Of a stretch of 64,000 bases of DNA, positions 47,241 to 60,140 are shown piece after piece. Below the pieces are notes generated by a model. The model searched no databases. It saw only the letters and a program-made list of their open reading frames with translations, and was not told where the DNA came from. The translations under genes and the position numbers were made by a program. The stretch is from Saururus chinensis. Taxonomy: Eukaryota; Streptophyta; Magnoliopsida; Piperales; Saururaceae. How positions within the stretch are numbered: the first letter of the stretch is position 1; the number at the start of each line of letters is the position of its first letter. The DNA is taken from contig CP141145.1 of NCBI GenBank assembly GCA_035235625.1, positions 42,574,668 to 42,638,667 of the forward strand, in the 5' to 3' direction.

Positions 47241-48640
47241 TCAATGCAATAAAGCCTCTTCACTTGTGTGCGATTTTTTGCCTCTGCTATTTGGAGGGAA
47301 ATGATCCATTCTTTCAGAGTCACAATGATATGTTCCACGAAAAGGACAATGATATACCCAACGAATTTATCCAATAAAACCCTCCAAATGGGTTTTAGTT
47401 AGAGAGTATGTGAGCCTCAGACAAAGCTTACTTGTTGGGATGTTTTATAGAAAATTCTTAATGTTTAACTCGTATTTCAACAAAATAAATGCAACAAATA
47501 TATCACCAAACAAACTAATCAGAATAGATAAAGAGACACAAAATTTTAACGTGGAAAAACTCCTCAAATTAAGGGTAATAGCCCAATCAAGCAATCCACT
47601 ATGATAAGGTTTGATATAACCACAATTAAACCTTCAAAAAAGTTTAATTCTCCCTTATAGATCAATTCTTTATCATTAAGAAAAATAAAAACACAGAATA
47701 TAAAAAACCTGAGAAGTTGCTTAGTCTTCTCTCTTTCTCCCCTTGCACAAAAGATGCACCCTTAAACTCTAAAAATGATCTGAATAAGTGGGATGAAGAT
47801 GATGAGAATCTCCCGATCCAGTGTCGCTTGTAGGCACAAATCCTTTTTCTCCGTCGCCCTTCTCTTTTGTTCATGAACACAAGAAAAAAACCTTATCTAT
47901 TTTACGCACCGAACAAAAAGAAAAATCTCTTGCCTCAATTTCGTTGAAGACGGTCACAATTTGCCCACTAGAGTGTTTTGTCTTTTCCACGTGTCATCCA
48001 CAAACACGACATTGGACCTTCACGTCCAGGAATAAATCCTGCCGCATATTTCCTTATACATATCAAATTGATAAATGGCCTTATCATATCGTGGGTAGGG
48101 CCCACTCATGGGGTAGACCCCATACCACAGCATTACTTACCTACATAATCTGTCCCAGAAGGTTTTGGTGGACAGATTCGTTGGCTGGTTTATCATTTTC
48201 TCACAAAAACTTGAGCTAGAAATGGAGCAAAAACTACTTGTCCCAAAGCTGAAGGTGACTAATAGACGCATAAAAGGTAAATAAATCTACAGAAGAATGC
48301 TTGCACTTGTAACACCCAAGGTTGGTTATTGCAAGCATGCATGAAATATCCAATTTCGCTACTACGTGAAGTTACATGCTACAGCATTTCCAAAAATACA
48401 ACCCCAAAATTCAGATCAATATGAATTATCAAGCAAAGCACAATCTAATAATCACTAAATTAGTAAAGACCCTTTACGCAATACAAAACTTCTCAATGTA
48501 TAGTGCACCCATGCCTCACCAAAATGTCAACCAAGTGCATCACAGTCCAAAAATAATAAAACGTTGGGTCGTTTGTGGAAGACTTTCATGCAATCACTAC
48601 CTTGACCCTATGCTGCATGGTAACAGAAGGATATATTCAT
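47241..48640. other. Downstream of MULE, no gene recognised
   Basis: 47212-47383 matches A. From 47384 to about 49843 the sequence is B-only. 47400-48300 holds short frames and a word reminiscent of plant LTR sequence ('acgtggaaaaactcctcaa'), but no ends or domains. Unassigned. Confidence 0.4.
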
Positions 48641-48644
48641 TCTC

Positions 48645-51130
48645 TCAGACAAGAATATCATAATGGTTTCTACCGCTGTACAGAAGCTTCACTAGCTTCC
48701 TTGGCTTCCCCCCTTTCTTTGTCGCCTTCTCGAACTCGGTCCCATATTCTGCAATTGGGATATAACCAGTGCCCCATGTTCTAGATGAATGCTGTTCAAG
48801 AATTGGTATCAAGTAAACAGAGCGCTAAGTTAATTATGAACCAAAAAGAAAACATAGATAAAGGCAAACTCTATTGCCAACAAATTTTCCCAGTGTTTTA
48901 AAATATCTTCCTCACATATATCCCGTGTTTTTATAGAATAAATTATATCTTCAAGTATAATTGTGTTGCATTCAGATTCCATCATCCACATAGAATATTT
49001 TTCTATTTTTTGACGAAATGTACGGATGACACTAATATTTGAAATCAGTTGAGAATGGTACAATATGAAGATGTAACAATCTGCTTAAACAAACAACTAT
49101 CAAACATGATAGAACATTATTTGATTTTTCTCCTTTAAGGGTTGCAAATTGGCAAAAGCATATAATAATATAGTTTGAGAGGTCAGGCATCTCATGCTCT
49201 GGTATGTACACAAGGATTGGCTGACAGCACAACTTTGACAGTACCTGCATGGTGGACAAGTTAAATATCAAGAGATCAAATATATAGATCTAGTAAAAAG
49301 AAATTGCAAAACATAGCACTCAATCATATTATCATGTAGAGCAAATTAAAGCTGCTCCACAAAACATTCACAGGTTAGTAAGATACTTTTGGTCTATCAT
49401 CTCTCTATCGTGAAAACTGATGAAGACATTAAATATCTGAAGAAATGTCATTATATAAAAGATTGTTACTTCTAAACAACAATTACTCAAACAAAGATCA
49501 TCATAAAGCATTGCCTAAACAATAACCAAGTGGTTGAAACTTCACAGATATCTAAATTACACATCCTCCAAATTAAAATCAGGATATATATACATTCTGA
49601 GGCTTGCAAAGTGATATACCTTCTTTAGTTATTATGAGCCTCAAAAACATGCATGTACCACAATTTTTGTCCAGGTATCCATATGCTTTGAGTCAGAGTG
49701 CTAAAAGATATACAAGAGGATAGAGTAATGAAATAAATTCTCTTCTAGTGCTCACCAACAGTTAAGATTCTCCTCCCCAGAAATCAGAGTGATTGATACG
49801 TTCACAATATCTGAAGCATGAAAATTTACACCGTTATATGATCAATATCAGAACGTCCACAAATGCACAAAATGATTGTTTCATAACAAGAATTCAGTAG
49901 CGGTTGTGTTATTATGTAATTGTGGTATATCACACAAAGAAGGGTACACTAATCGTTTCAAAGATTCATCAATAGTGATTGCAATTAGAGCTTCCTCATA
50001 CTGCGTTCTTTCCGTTTCGCTATCACATAAAACCTCTTTTACAGCCATTCGCAAATCATCTGCAAAATATTAGAGACTGATACAGTAATTGATTCCGAAG
50101 GTTAGCATTAATAGGAGTCTTTCTACACATTGATGGCAGACGTTTGCTTCATGTTATCGGAGAGAATCTTATACCAACAACAACCATTCAAACATTTCTA
50201 TAGTGTAACTGGGTTGTTAAGAGACATGAACCAAACACACATACACACACACGATGCCTGATATCACTTCTTACACCAAATCATCAAAGACAGTTAGAAA
50301 AAATCAAGTTCATAGTTTTAAAAATGGTTGAGTTAATTTTATCCAGAAGCTAGCAACCTGTTACTCATTTGATCAATTATTAACTTACAGATTGGCAACA
50401 CTTAGAAACTCACTTAACGTGATCCTAGTTCTTATCCTCTTGAATAATTTTGCAGGTGCAAATGTTAGATCTTTAATAAGACGCCGTTTTCAAAGAATTG
50501 TATTCCTTCAGGTCAATCAATATATGAATGCATAAAACCTAAGATTTGAAAAGGTCATTACGATTTTTTATAACTCATTTTTGCTCAGTGCATGGGCTGG
50601 ACAATGAAACTTAATTCACATGAGTAAAACAGCGTACTTGCTTCTCAAGTTGATGGTAGTGAAGACCGAATATCTGACAACATCATTGAAACAAAATCAC
50701 CTGAAAGAGTCAAACCAGCAAAAACTACTTCCAAAAGCCTGGCCCTATCAGATGAATTTCTTTGGCAATCATAAGATGAAAATGAAAGCACCAATTTGCA
50801 TCACTAAAAGAGGAAGCTTTCCTAGAGGCCAAAATAGCACTTGACTACACAAGCTTCTCTGGTCAGTTCTGGTTTACCGGCATCATCTTTCTCTTCACGG
50901 GGCTTTATTCAAAGCCATTCCCTTCACTTGGATTGTGAAACGCAATCTAAAAATAAAAAAGGGTAAAAAAAATAGAGCCACTAGCGAGTACAAAATTTCA
51001 TTTTGAAATGTTGCAACGAAATAAGAAAAAGCCCACCAGCTCACGAAACATACAAAACCCATCTCCCGTAACTTTCTGAACTGAGTACCGCCTTAACTTT
51101 CTTCATGGCGGGCGATTCTTCCCGTACGTA
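48645..51130 (-). pseudogene. OTU-type cysteine protease relic (OTU4-like), segment B copy
   Basis: It has the same gene order as in A and keeps the 3' exons that A lacks. On minus: a catalytic block near 51120-51040 with RYSVQKVTGDGFCMFREL (Asp and Cys of D-G-x-C kept); a block near 50935-50880 that carries a 14-bp deletion relative to A after MALN; 50059-49944 with MAVKEVLCDSETER and EEALIAITIDES; 49244-49190 with VLSKLCCQPILVYIPEHE after a CATGCAG acceptor; and 48800-48645 with GTGYIPIAEYGTEFEKATKK, then KLLYSGRNHYDILV and a stop (catalytic His in RNHYD). The exon that should hold 'RIGRPDFWGGESE' was not recognised. It is frameshifted and incomplete. It runs convergently with the MULE, 1.4 kb away. 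Confidence 0.82.
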
Positions 51131-51531
51131 AAACAAAAACCAAAAAACAAAAGAGGAAATATCATTTTTTATGTATCATACTTACATTTTAAAGTAAATT
51201 AGTATATTATATAACTTTCAAATAGTCAAAATTTGACTCATATTTTATATAATTAATCCCTATTTTACCCCTATATGACTCATCTTAAGCCCTAAAAAGT
51301 TAAAAATATTAAAATTCTAATTCTTATTTTTTAGGTTATATTGATTTTAATTTTATAATATTATATTTTACACTCTCAAACTCAGATTTAGGCGTTCTTA
51401 GTTTCGTTAGAAAACTCTTGAAGAACTATATTAAATGAGATTCTACATGATTATGTATTCTCAAACTTTTTTTAGGCATTGTGTAGATAGCACACTTCTT
51501 AATAATAATATTTTTTATATTTTTGTATATA

Positions 51532-51715
51532 CTCCATCCGTCTAATATTAATAACTACATTTGGCAAAAAAAATTGGTCTATAGTAATAGATTCATTTTG
51601 TTCAATTTAATTAGTTGGGTACTTAAAAAAAATATCATAAGCTTATTTTCCCTTTTCTTAGATGTGAGTTTCACCATTCAATATCCAAATGTAATTATTA
51701 ATATTAGATGGAGAG
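51532..51715. mobile_element. Stowaway-like MITE, complete
   Basis: CTCCATCCGTCTAATATTAA at the left and TTAATATTAGATGGAGAG at the right form a good inverted repeat flanked by TA on both sides (51530-51531 and 51716-51717). 184 bp, non-coding. Confidence 0.85.
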
Positions 51716-52767
51716 TATTATACATATTTAAATTTACATATTTTTAACGTTCTTAGAAAACCTCTGAAGAGCTTTATCAGTAAGACTCACTGCCAAACTG
51801 GTCCTAAATATAAATGACATGCACCATGGTACAAAGTCATTCAACAACATTGTTTTTGCCGACATATGACATAATATTTATCTTATAAGATTTGGGTTCA
51901 CAAATGTCTATTACGAGTGTGTATGAGTTAGTATAAAGCTTGTGTGTATAACTAAAGATGATTGTGATTTTCATATCAATGTATTGTAAATATAGTATGT
52001 AAGGGAGGCCTTTATTCAATACATTTTTCCTAATATGTATTTACATGCATAATGTGTGTGCATTCTTGCTTGTAATAATTAATGTATGTAGTAAAGGAAA
52101 CCAAAGGGGAAAGTAATGAAAAGGCAGAGAGAGCAAAAAATCCAATACCCAAACAATCCGATTCTGGCAAAGAAGCGATGTGAACCGTCTCCAAGAAAAT
52201 CGAGAAAAAATTTGGAGAATATTGAAACAAAAGTTGTGCGGTCCAGATTGGGAAGATGTTCAAATGTTGTGGTTCCATTCTTCAGCTGCCGGAGAAGTAC
52301 CTCTACAAAGGAGAAATGGAGCAAATAATAATTAAGAGGATGAAGGAGGGTAAAAATGAAGTTCAAAATTCAGACGTAACAACTGAGTTTGACTGGCCTC
52401 ACCATTGGAAGGCGTAGCCATGAATTGGGGATGCCAAATTCCAAATTAAGCTTTTACGACAAACTCTGTTTGTTGCCTTCCCCAGCGTCTCTGTGACAGC
52501 TTGGGGTGGGTGAGCATTACGACGATGGTTGCGGTTCTGATTCCTTTGGCTTTAACTTTAAGCGCGCCCTTGTGTGGTGTTGCTCAGACTAGGTAGGGTG
52601 AAACTTTTTCGGGCCAACCCATCTATCTAGCCCCACCTTTCTTGCCCACAATAACGTGGGCCTAAAAAGTAAAAAGCCCATTGGCATGACGCCCTGACCT
52701 GCCTTTCAATACCTTTTCTGTTTCTAAAGTATATTTAAGTCTATAAATCCAAACACCCAAAACTAAG
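51716..52767. other. B-only block, possible 5' end of the OTU gene
   Basis: This block is absent from A. On minus, a GC-richer promoter-like stretch (52450-52700, with GGGCC motifs) precedes an ATG near 52425 that opens MATPSNGEASQTQLLRLNFE. A CTTTGTAG acceptor near 52305 follows. It lies upstream of and in line with the OTU relic, so it may be its first exon and promoter, but I could not match these residues to the family. Confidence 0.3.
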
Positions 52768-52883
52768 TGTAATATCCCTAATTGTACGTAATTTTTTGTC
52801 TTAACTTAGTATGTTTTTGTTGTTGTTAGAATTATATTATTATTATTTACTATGTATTGTATAAGAGGTGTTGGGCTTCTAGT

Positions 52884-53215
52884 TGAGGAGGGGTCCACTT
52901 TGGATGAAGATTTATCAGCATGATTCTTTTAAGATTAAGTATAATTTTTCTCAATTATGTTTAGATGTAAAAATTATTTAATGTATCCAATTCACAATGA
53001 ATTGTTAGATTTATCAATATTTTTGGTTAATTTTTACTTTTTAAAGTGATCTCCTCCCGAGGAGATTCACATAATTTATATATAAATATCTTAGAAATTA
53101 AATTTATATAATATATATTACTAAACATAAAAGTGACTTATCGATGAATTTAACTAATCAAATTAAGATAAATTAAGATTTACTACAACTAATAATCTGT
53201 ATCTAAACAACCCCT
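52884..53215. mobile_element. Tourist-like MITE inside LTR family III
   Basis: The left end GGGGTCCACTTTGGATGAAG and the right end ATCTAAACAACCCCT are inverted relatives. A central CTCCTCCCGAGGAG palindrome is shared with the partial copy at 24672-24900. Non-coding, about 330 bp. Confidence 0.6.
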
Positions 53216-53734
53216 ACTTATAGAATTGAGTGATTATTTAATTTAAATTAGTAGGAGAAATTTTCAAAGATAAGGTTAGATTGTGAAAGGATTGTGATTT
53301 GTGTGTTCCCTCCAAATTAGGGAGAGAGTTATCAAAGAGGTTGAGGGGTAGATGCATAAATCCTATGTCCGGCCATTTCTATTTATTTCTTTGTTACTTA
53401 AAACCCATGTTCTCTAAAAGTTGCAGTGGGGCATCTTGCATCATCGATCCCAAGCGAAGGAGTGTGGTAGTAACGATTTAGAGGGGCTGGTAGAGGTAGG
53501 ATGTTTGTTTTCACTCCTGCGTAAAAACCTGAGGAAGCCTAGCTTTGCTCTATTATGTTACAAAAGTCTTCATTCAGTAGTTTTTCATATGGTATAACAT
53601 GCACGTCCTTCCCTTACATTTGAGTAATTGGTATGACTGTAATCGTCTTTTGGTTATTAGCTGTACGTGCTTGCTTCCTTTCCTAATTTGTTAGACCCTA
53701 TAATGTGTTGAATTATACATTGTATATGGTTAAC

Positions 53735-53970
53735 TATAGAGTCTTTCATGCTTTGATAAGTTCATGCTCTGTTTTGTGTCATTCCCTGGTTTTGGTTGTA
53801 GTCTTGCTACAACAGGGTAGTTTAATAGAGTATTTCAAGCGTTGATAAATTCATACTCTGTTTTGTGTCATTCCCTGGTTCTGGCCGCAGTCTTGCTACA
53901 ACAGGGTAGTTTAATAGAGTCTTTCATGTGTTGATAAATTAATGCTATGATCTGCGTCAATCCGTGGTTC
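53735..53970. repeat. 89-bp tandem repeat, about 2.7 copies
   Basis: Each unit runs from 'atagagtctttcatgctttg' through 'tttgtgtcattccctggttc' to 'ttgctacaacagggtagttt'. It lies inside LTR family III in the block missing from A. Confidence 0.9.
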
Positions 53971-54993
53971 TGGTTTCCTTGAACCATATGAATTCCATGT
54001 AACTGAGTTCTAGGTTATCCCTACAATGAAAGGTTTGGTTGTAGTGCATGAAATCTCAAGGTATGTAGTAAATTTCGGGAGAGAACAGAAATTCTGCTTC
54101 AAATTAGAATTCAAAAATTATAAACCCAGGAAAAGTTTAAACCTCCATGTTTTGTTGCTACTCTGTGTAGGACATAGATATCTTGTATTTAGCTAGGTAA
54201 GATGACTTGGAGAATTCTGGAGCCAATTAGAGGAGATTTCAATTTTTTCGCCAGGTATGGGCAGAAGCCCTATGCATGGAGTAGAGCACCCTTGGTGTTG
54301 TTGTCTCTCAATTTCTTCTAGGAGGAAGACGACCACACCTAATTGGGACTATTAAATATCCGGCCCAGATCGTTTAATTTTGAGAAAATTATTAAAGCTA
54401 TAAACCTAGGTTTTATAGGTCTAGACTTTGCACCCAAACTGGTTGTCAACGTGAATATTTAAATTCAGTCTTACCATTTTGGCTGAATTTTTATTTAACT
54501 GTGGCCATTTTGCATTAATTGAGTCGTACTATTTAAATAGGTCGCAATCAATAGCTTTGGTTTTCAACAAGGACAAGAGTCTTCGTTGCCTCTTAGTATA
54601 AATTTTAAAATTTTCCGTTAGGTTCACTTCTTTGTGGTTGAATCAGGATTTAAGTATGCTCAGTGTATTAGCCATGGTGGCACCGGCCTATGTGGTCATA
54701 GGGCTTTGTGGCCTCCGCATTCTTATGGTTTTGGTCCCTAGCTCTTTTTGGGTACTTTACGTGCATTTATGTTTTTGAGGATTATGAAAGCCTCATCTAC
54801 CTCAGGCTATCATTATCCATAAGTATGATGGTACCCACGTCTTTAAGCTTATGGCTGATTCGAGTAAATCTTTAAAGATGATAAAATTTATTGTTAGTGT
54901 GTAGTTTACTCCTTTGAGCGGGAGTCCCTAGTCTCTTAGCAATAAATCAAGTTGCTTTTTGAGTAGAGTCTATTTACATTTGGTGTTAGAAAT

Positions 54994-57900
54994 TGTCACA
55001 CCCTGGCGATGCCTGACCCGAGCCGAACCCGGTCTAAGGACCGGTCAAGCACGTGGGGGTGACGAGGGGAAATTGAGAAACGGTTTAGCGGAAGACTTAA
55101 CCCTAAATACGGGCGATCTAACAGAATTACGGAGTAAACACATTCTTTTGAGCAAGAGTAAATAAGTAGAAAAGAAAGAGAGTCGCTTAATTTAAAATAA
55201 ACGACTAGTCTCAAACCCACATGCTTAGTCAACCATAGCTTACACTGACTCTAAAATAAGTCTTAAGCCACACAACTGTATAAAGTAACATAAATCCAAC
55301 AGATAACCATACACAAAGGTTCTAAACATAAAGCATAAACTAAGGAAAATAAATCACATAAGAGTCTCCATGATCACATCCAAGTCGTTTCCGATCTTTC
55401 CTCAAAGAGGAGATCCTGTCCGTCTGCGTGTCGCACCACGCAGCCCTAAAGCAAAAACACAAGAAAGAGGGGTGAGTTTAACAAACTCAACAATGGTTTT
55501 TAATATAACTATCATAGTCGGAAATACGATAGCATAACAATAAAATCATTCAGATCAAAGATTGACAAAATGTATCATTTTCTGATCACACATACACATC
55601 ACCTAAACCTGCATCATAGTGTATATTCCACATAGTGTCATTCACATCGTATCAACCTGCATGAAATGTATCTCTAACACTCATATCAAATCATGCCTCA
55701 ACATCACATCATCCTGCACAAAATGTATCTCTAATATACATATCATATCATGCGTCACATCATATCAACTTGCATGAAATGTATCTCTAACATACATATT
55801 TAACCATGCATCAACATTCTCATTCATCATGCATGTATAAGTGTCACACACACACTAGCCCAACATGCAAGTCCATACACATAGAGAATAAACCTGATCT
55901 TCAAGGCCAACTCCCTCGAGCAACTCCTGCTTATCAAGACACGAAGTCTCAAGCAACTCCTGCTTATCAAGACCGAAGTCCCAAGCAGCTCCTGCTTATC
56001 AAGACCGAAGTCCCAAGCAACTCCTGCTTATCAAGACACGAAGTCTCAAGCAACTCCTGCTTATCAAGACCAAAGTCCCAAGCAACTCTTGCTTATCAAG
56101 ACCAAAATCCCAAGCAACTCCTACTTATCAAGACACGAAGTCTCAAGCAACTCTTGATTATCAAGACCAAAGTCCCAAGCAACAATACTTGGTAAGCCGG
56201 TGCACTCGAATAAACCAACTGGATTCTCAGGGTCCAGATAATCATAATAATCTCAATCCGCAAGACAAGTACACAACTCGTCCCTACATAACTCCATTTA
56301 ACTAGACTCAACCCGACTCGGAGTGTGCACGTAAAAATACCTCTATGTCGACTCTAGTCATCACGTCCCATACCAAGAATATTCGTGATGCCATAGAAGC
56401 AAATTTAACTAAGCACTAGCGCAACGAACCTTGGAGCTATCCATTGACATAATGCGTCTCATACCACAAGTGTCTAATGGTCTCTCCTCGGCTATTCCAC
56501 ATAACTGATCAATTCCGATTAACCGACGGTAAAACCTCAATTGAAAATACATTTTCATGATGCATGCAACATGGTACATACGTGGGCAAAACATACATGA
56601 ATCCTAATTCATGATAAGTGCTCTCATCAGCTCCTAATGCATAATTCATAATCATAATATCATGCTTCAACATCATCATTAAACCCCACATGTGTGTGTA
56701 CCTAGTAGAAGCACTTCACTCAATGCATATCAACATGTTTGAAATTAACTCACTACCACACTACACATGTGAATTAACATCTCATCATGAATTCTAGCGG
56801 AAATCATAGAAGAAGAATCATTGAAATCATAACTCAAATCAAAGCTCAACCACAAGCTAAACACATATAAGATCATTCACTTCATCCTTGAGCCATGACA
56901 TTCACACATCAATTAACCACATCTTATCATGACATATCAGTCTGTTAATATGTTGTAGCTCTATTGAAAATATACTCAACCATAGAGAATCAACCACTCA
57001 TAACTTCAAGACGGCAATTCCAACATCAAATATCCAACCACAAGCCATTCTACATAACTCTAAATATATATATACCACAACTTCAAAATATCAATGGTAT
57101 ACCCTTCCAGTAGCTTACTATAGCTCAAAACACTCCACATAAACATAAAAATAATATTTTGGAGTAGATATGTCAAAATAAACAACATACATAAAATGGT
57201 CAAATTCTGCAGAGTAGCCGTTCGAACGCCCTACAGGGCCGTTTGATTGGCTAAACAGGAAAAATGCCAAAACTGCAGTGTTGCCATTCGAACGCCCTGC
57301 ATGTCCGTTCGAACACCAACAAGGCAGATTCGACCTTCTTCTTCCTTTTGCATTTTCAAACCGAAACTCCATTGATAAAACTCAAAATCACCATCTAACA
57401 ACCTAAATGCCATTAAAAGTCCACCATAACTTTCAGAATGCTAATCCACATCATAACAAGATAAAACCCTATGAAATTTGGATTAAAGATTACCATTTAC
57501 TAATCATGCCATTAGAACTCTAAATCAAGTAACTCTATTCAAAATAAACCACAAAATCAAGAGTTTTACCATAGGAAGACTGAAATTTCGAAAGTCCATT
57601 ACCTTATCCCTTGATTAAGCTTGGATTTGATGGCCACCCTTCTTGAAAACCTTACAAGGACATAGAGTTTCAATTAAACTCCATTAAAACCGATTTAACA
57701 AAGAAAACCCTAATTAAAAATTTAGATCTAGGGCTTGTTGAACATAAAAATCGGATTTTGAGAGTTAGGATTTGTAGTAAAGACGCAAATCAGTATTTTT
57801 GATGTTTAAAAAATGAATCAAAACAAAGGGGAAATGGTAGATCTAGAAGGGATTAAGAGAAAAGCTTGGATTTGGTGCTTAATTAGAAGAGACTTACCTT

Positions 57901-58417
57901 AAACACCTTCTAATCTGGGCCTAATTGGGGATTAAGCCTGACCTCTCCTTCTCAGCCTATTTCCAAAATGGAAATGACTCAGGTTTGCCCTTTTATAGTA
58001 GGGTTTAGGGTGTGCATGGGTAAATTGTGGGGTGTAAGTAGAAAAATAGGCTAAAAATGGGTATTTTACAAATTTGAGCACTAATTAAATCTGAAAAAAT
58101 TCTGAAATTTTTTGTATGAACTTAAGTTGATGTCTGGGTTTATTTGGTGCAAAAACCCAAATTTCAACGGTAGGGCCCATAGGGGGTCCTGCCAAACCCT
58201 GATTTTTGGAAAAATAGTAAAAATTTAGAAAAATCCCCAAAAATCACATTTGACTCAAATCACTTAGAAACCACTAATTATAAAGTTAATTTTGATTAAA
58301 ACCATCATAAACACCATCTATATTTGAAACCACCGAATAAATCAGAAAATGTGTTAACCTCACGATAATCGATAATTAAAGTGAAACGAAAACCGTTTTA
58401 AGATCAGAGATCTTACA
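54994..58417 (-). mobile_element. Solo LTR, family I, copy 5, nested in LTR family III
   Basis: On plus it runs from TGTCACACCC to GATCTTACA, flanked by GAAAT (54989-54993 and 58418-58422). The A paralog at 11496-11500 is empty (TTAGAAATGGTCC). It has the short array at 55625-55810, a copy-specific minisatellite (55914-56183) and the palindromic module (57215-57320). About 3.4 kb, no coding interior. Its insertion postdates the A/B duplication. Confidence 0.93.
55914..56183. repeat. 32-33 bp minisatellite, about eight units, only in copy 5
   Basis: The unit reads CAAGCAACTCCTGCTTATCA followed by AGACCGAAGTCC (or AGACACGAAGTCT). The other four family I LTRs have different sequence at this position. 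The frame at 55806-56195 simply translates the repeat. Confidence 0.92.
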
Positions 58418-60140
58418 GAAATGGTCTTCCCCTAACTTTGAAGTCAAATTCTTTGAGTAATGTTTCAATTTGACATATAGTTTGTGATATGCCTTTGTAT
58501 ACTTGTGCTATTGTATAACTCGTGTCAAGCAGCACATTATCTAAATGTTCTCTTTAGTTTCTATCTCCATTTTCATGGCTTGATTATGAGTGATTTTTTT
58601 ACATCTTACCAAGTGTTAGTAGAAATACTCATGCATCTTAGCTTTGCAGGTTCTTTACCAGATTCATAGTAGTAGGTCTCTGTTAGTGGATGTTACTCAG
58701 TGCTAGCATAGGAGACTTATGTAGTTAATAAAACTACATACTTTATTTTAGTTTTGGTTTGTAATAAGGCGCTATGTTGTCAATAGACTACTTCATGTTA
58801 TTGGACTTGCACACTTAGCTATTATCCTATGTTGTGACATACACATTTCATTAGACGGTTCATTTTAATGTTATGTGATGTTTTGGCCATGTATGGTAAC
58901 ACCCAGGGTTTTAAAATATTTAACTATCCATTCTTAAAACCCGAGGTGTTACACCAAGTGCGTACATTTTTGGTATTCCCAAAGGTATTCTTGAGAATTG
59001 TTATTCTTCTAGTGCCCAAGTAACAACATATTTGGTAACACATTTAAAAAAATAAAAAAATACTTTTAAAGGCCTTCGAGGATGGTTATTTTTAACGTAC
59101 TTTTCTTTGTGATGCGGCATTTTACACTTATAAAGAAAAACATTTTATTTTTTAACGTGCTAACCAAACACGCATTGAGAAAGACCCTATCTTCAAATTA
59201 CAAGTTTAGCTCATACTTGTCTTTTTATTTTAATAATTTTATTTTATGTTAAATTTACCTTTTTCAGCCCTAATACTCCCCGTCTGATTCAATTTGAGTT
59301 AGACTATCAAAATGGTTGAGCCGTAGGCTGCCGTAGACCGGAAATGGATCACCCGTTTGTTTGTGAGCTAGGTAAGCTATGACAACCCCTCCCTCCATAC
59401 TTGTTCTTGCTATTCCCCGTAATATCATAGTCTCACTTAAAATCACTGTACCTTTTTTATTTAGTTTCATGAATCATTGTCAATTATCTATAATCAATGC
59501 AAATTGGATGTCTTGTCACTTTTCTTTAGTTTCAACACTTTTTTTTGTCTACATGCATAGTCTATGATTACATCAAAACAATTTAAGTCTAAATTTAGTT
59601 TGCTTCTCTTAAATTTTTTTCTCCTTATTTTTTGCCGTACGTAGATGTTTGAAGTGACAAAACACTAGAATACCCATATGCACTTCACATTTCACCGCAT
59701 CCACATTACCCGGTACCTAGCTATTTGCCTTATGGGTGAACGTGTAATGGAGTATGCATGAGTAAGAAATTTGGAGATGGGTAAAGGGTGAGCATCTAAG
59801 AATTTGGAGGGTACTGAAGCGGGTAAAATCTTACAAGATCCGTTCACATCCTATTCCCATAGTCACAAATTTTGTGAAAAATTGATGAATTTTTATTATT
59901 TTTGTCACTTTGAGCATAAAATGAAAAAAAAGTTTTATTATAGAGTCAGGTAGAGTGATTGGAGGAAAAAAAGGTGTTTCATTATAGAGGCGAGAATAAG
60001 ACATTTTAATTTTAATCAGTTGGTTAATGAAGCAACCATCTTAAGTAATTAAAAAGGTACAAATATAAAGTTCTTTTTTTAAGGGGAACTAGTAAGAATG
60101 CACACACAATACATGTTTAAATACAGATTAGATAATTATA
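58418..60140. repeat. Segmental duplication, B-side middle block
   Basis: Collinear with 11496-13239. It comprises the rest of LTR family III up to 58953 and then non-coding flank up to the CACTA element. Confidence 0.85.

Larger units (their letters stand above)
52768..58953. mobile_element. Solo LTR, family III, complete, with nested family I LTR and MITE
   Basis: It runs from TGTAATATCCC to GAGGTGTTACA, with near-identical flanks CTAAG (52763-52767) and CCAAG (58954-58958). It is about 2.76 kb without the nested LTR at 54994-58417. It contains a MITE (52884-53215) and an 89-bp tandem repeat (53735-53970). No coding interior. The same insertion exists, partial, in A (8688-12046), so it is older than the duplication. 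Confidence 0.78.

Noticed and set aside
52116-52328. Basic 70-aa plus-strand frame
   Set aside because: No family is recognised, and the minus strand shows a more plausible promoter and ATG arrangement. Left uncalled.
55914-56183. CRISPR-like array
   Set aside because: Units are contiguous with no unique spacers, and the DNA is plant nuclear.
55806-56195. 129-aa plus-strand frame with repeated peptide
   Set aside because: It is a translation of the minisatellite, with changing frame of the repeat peptide and no start context. No protein is expected.
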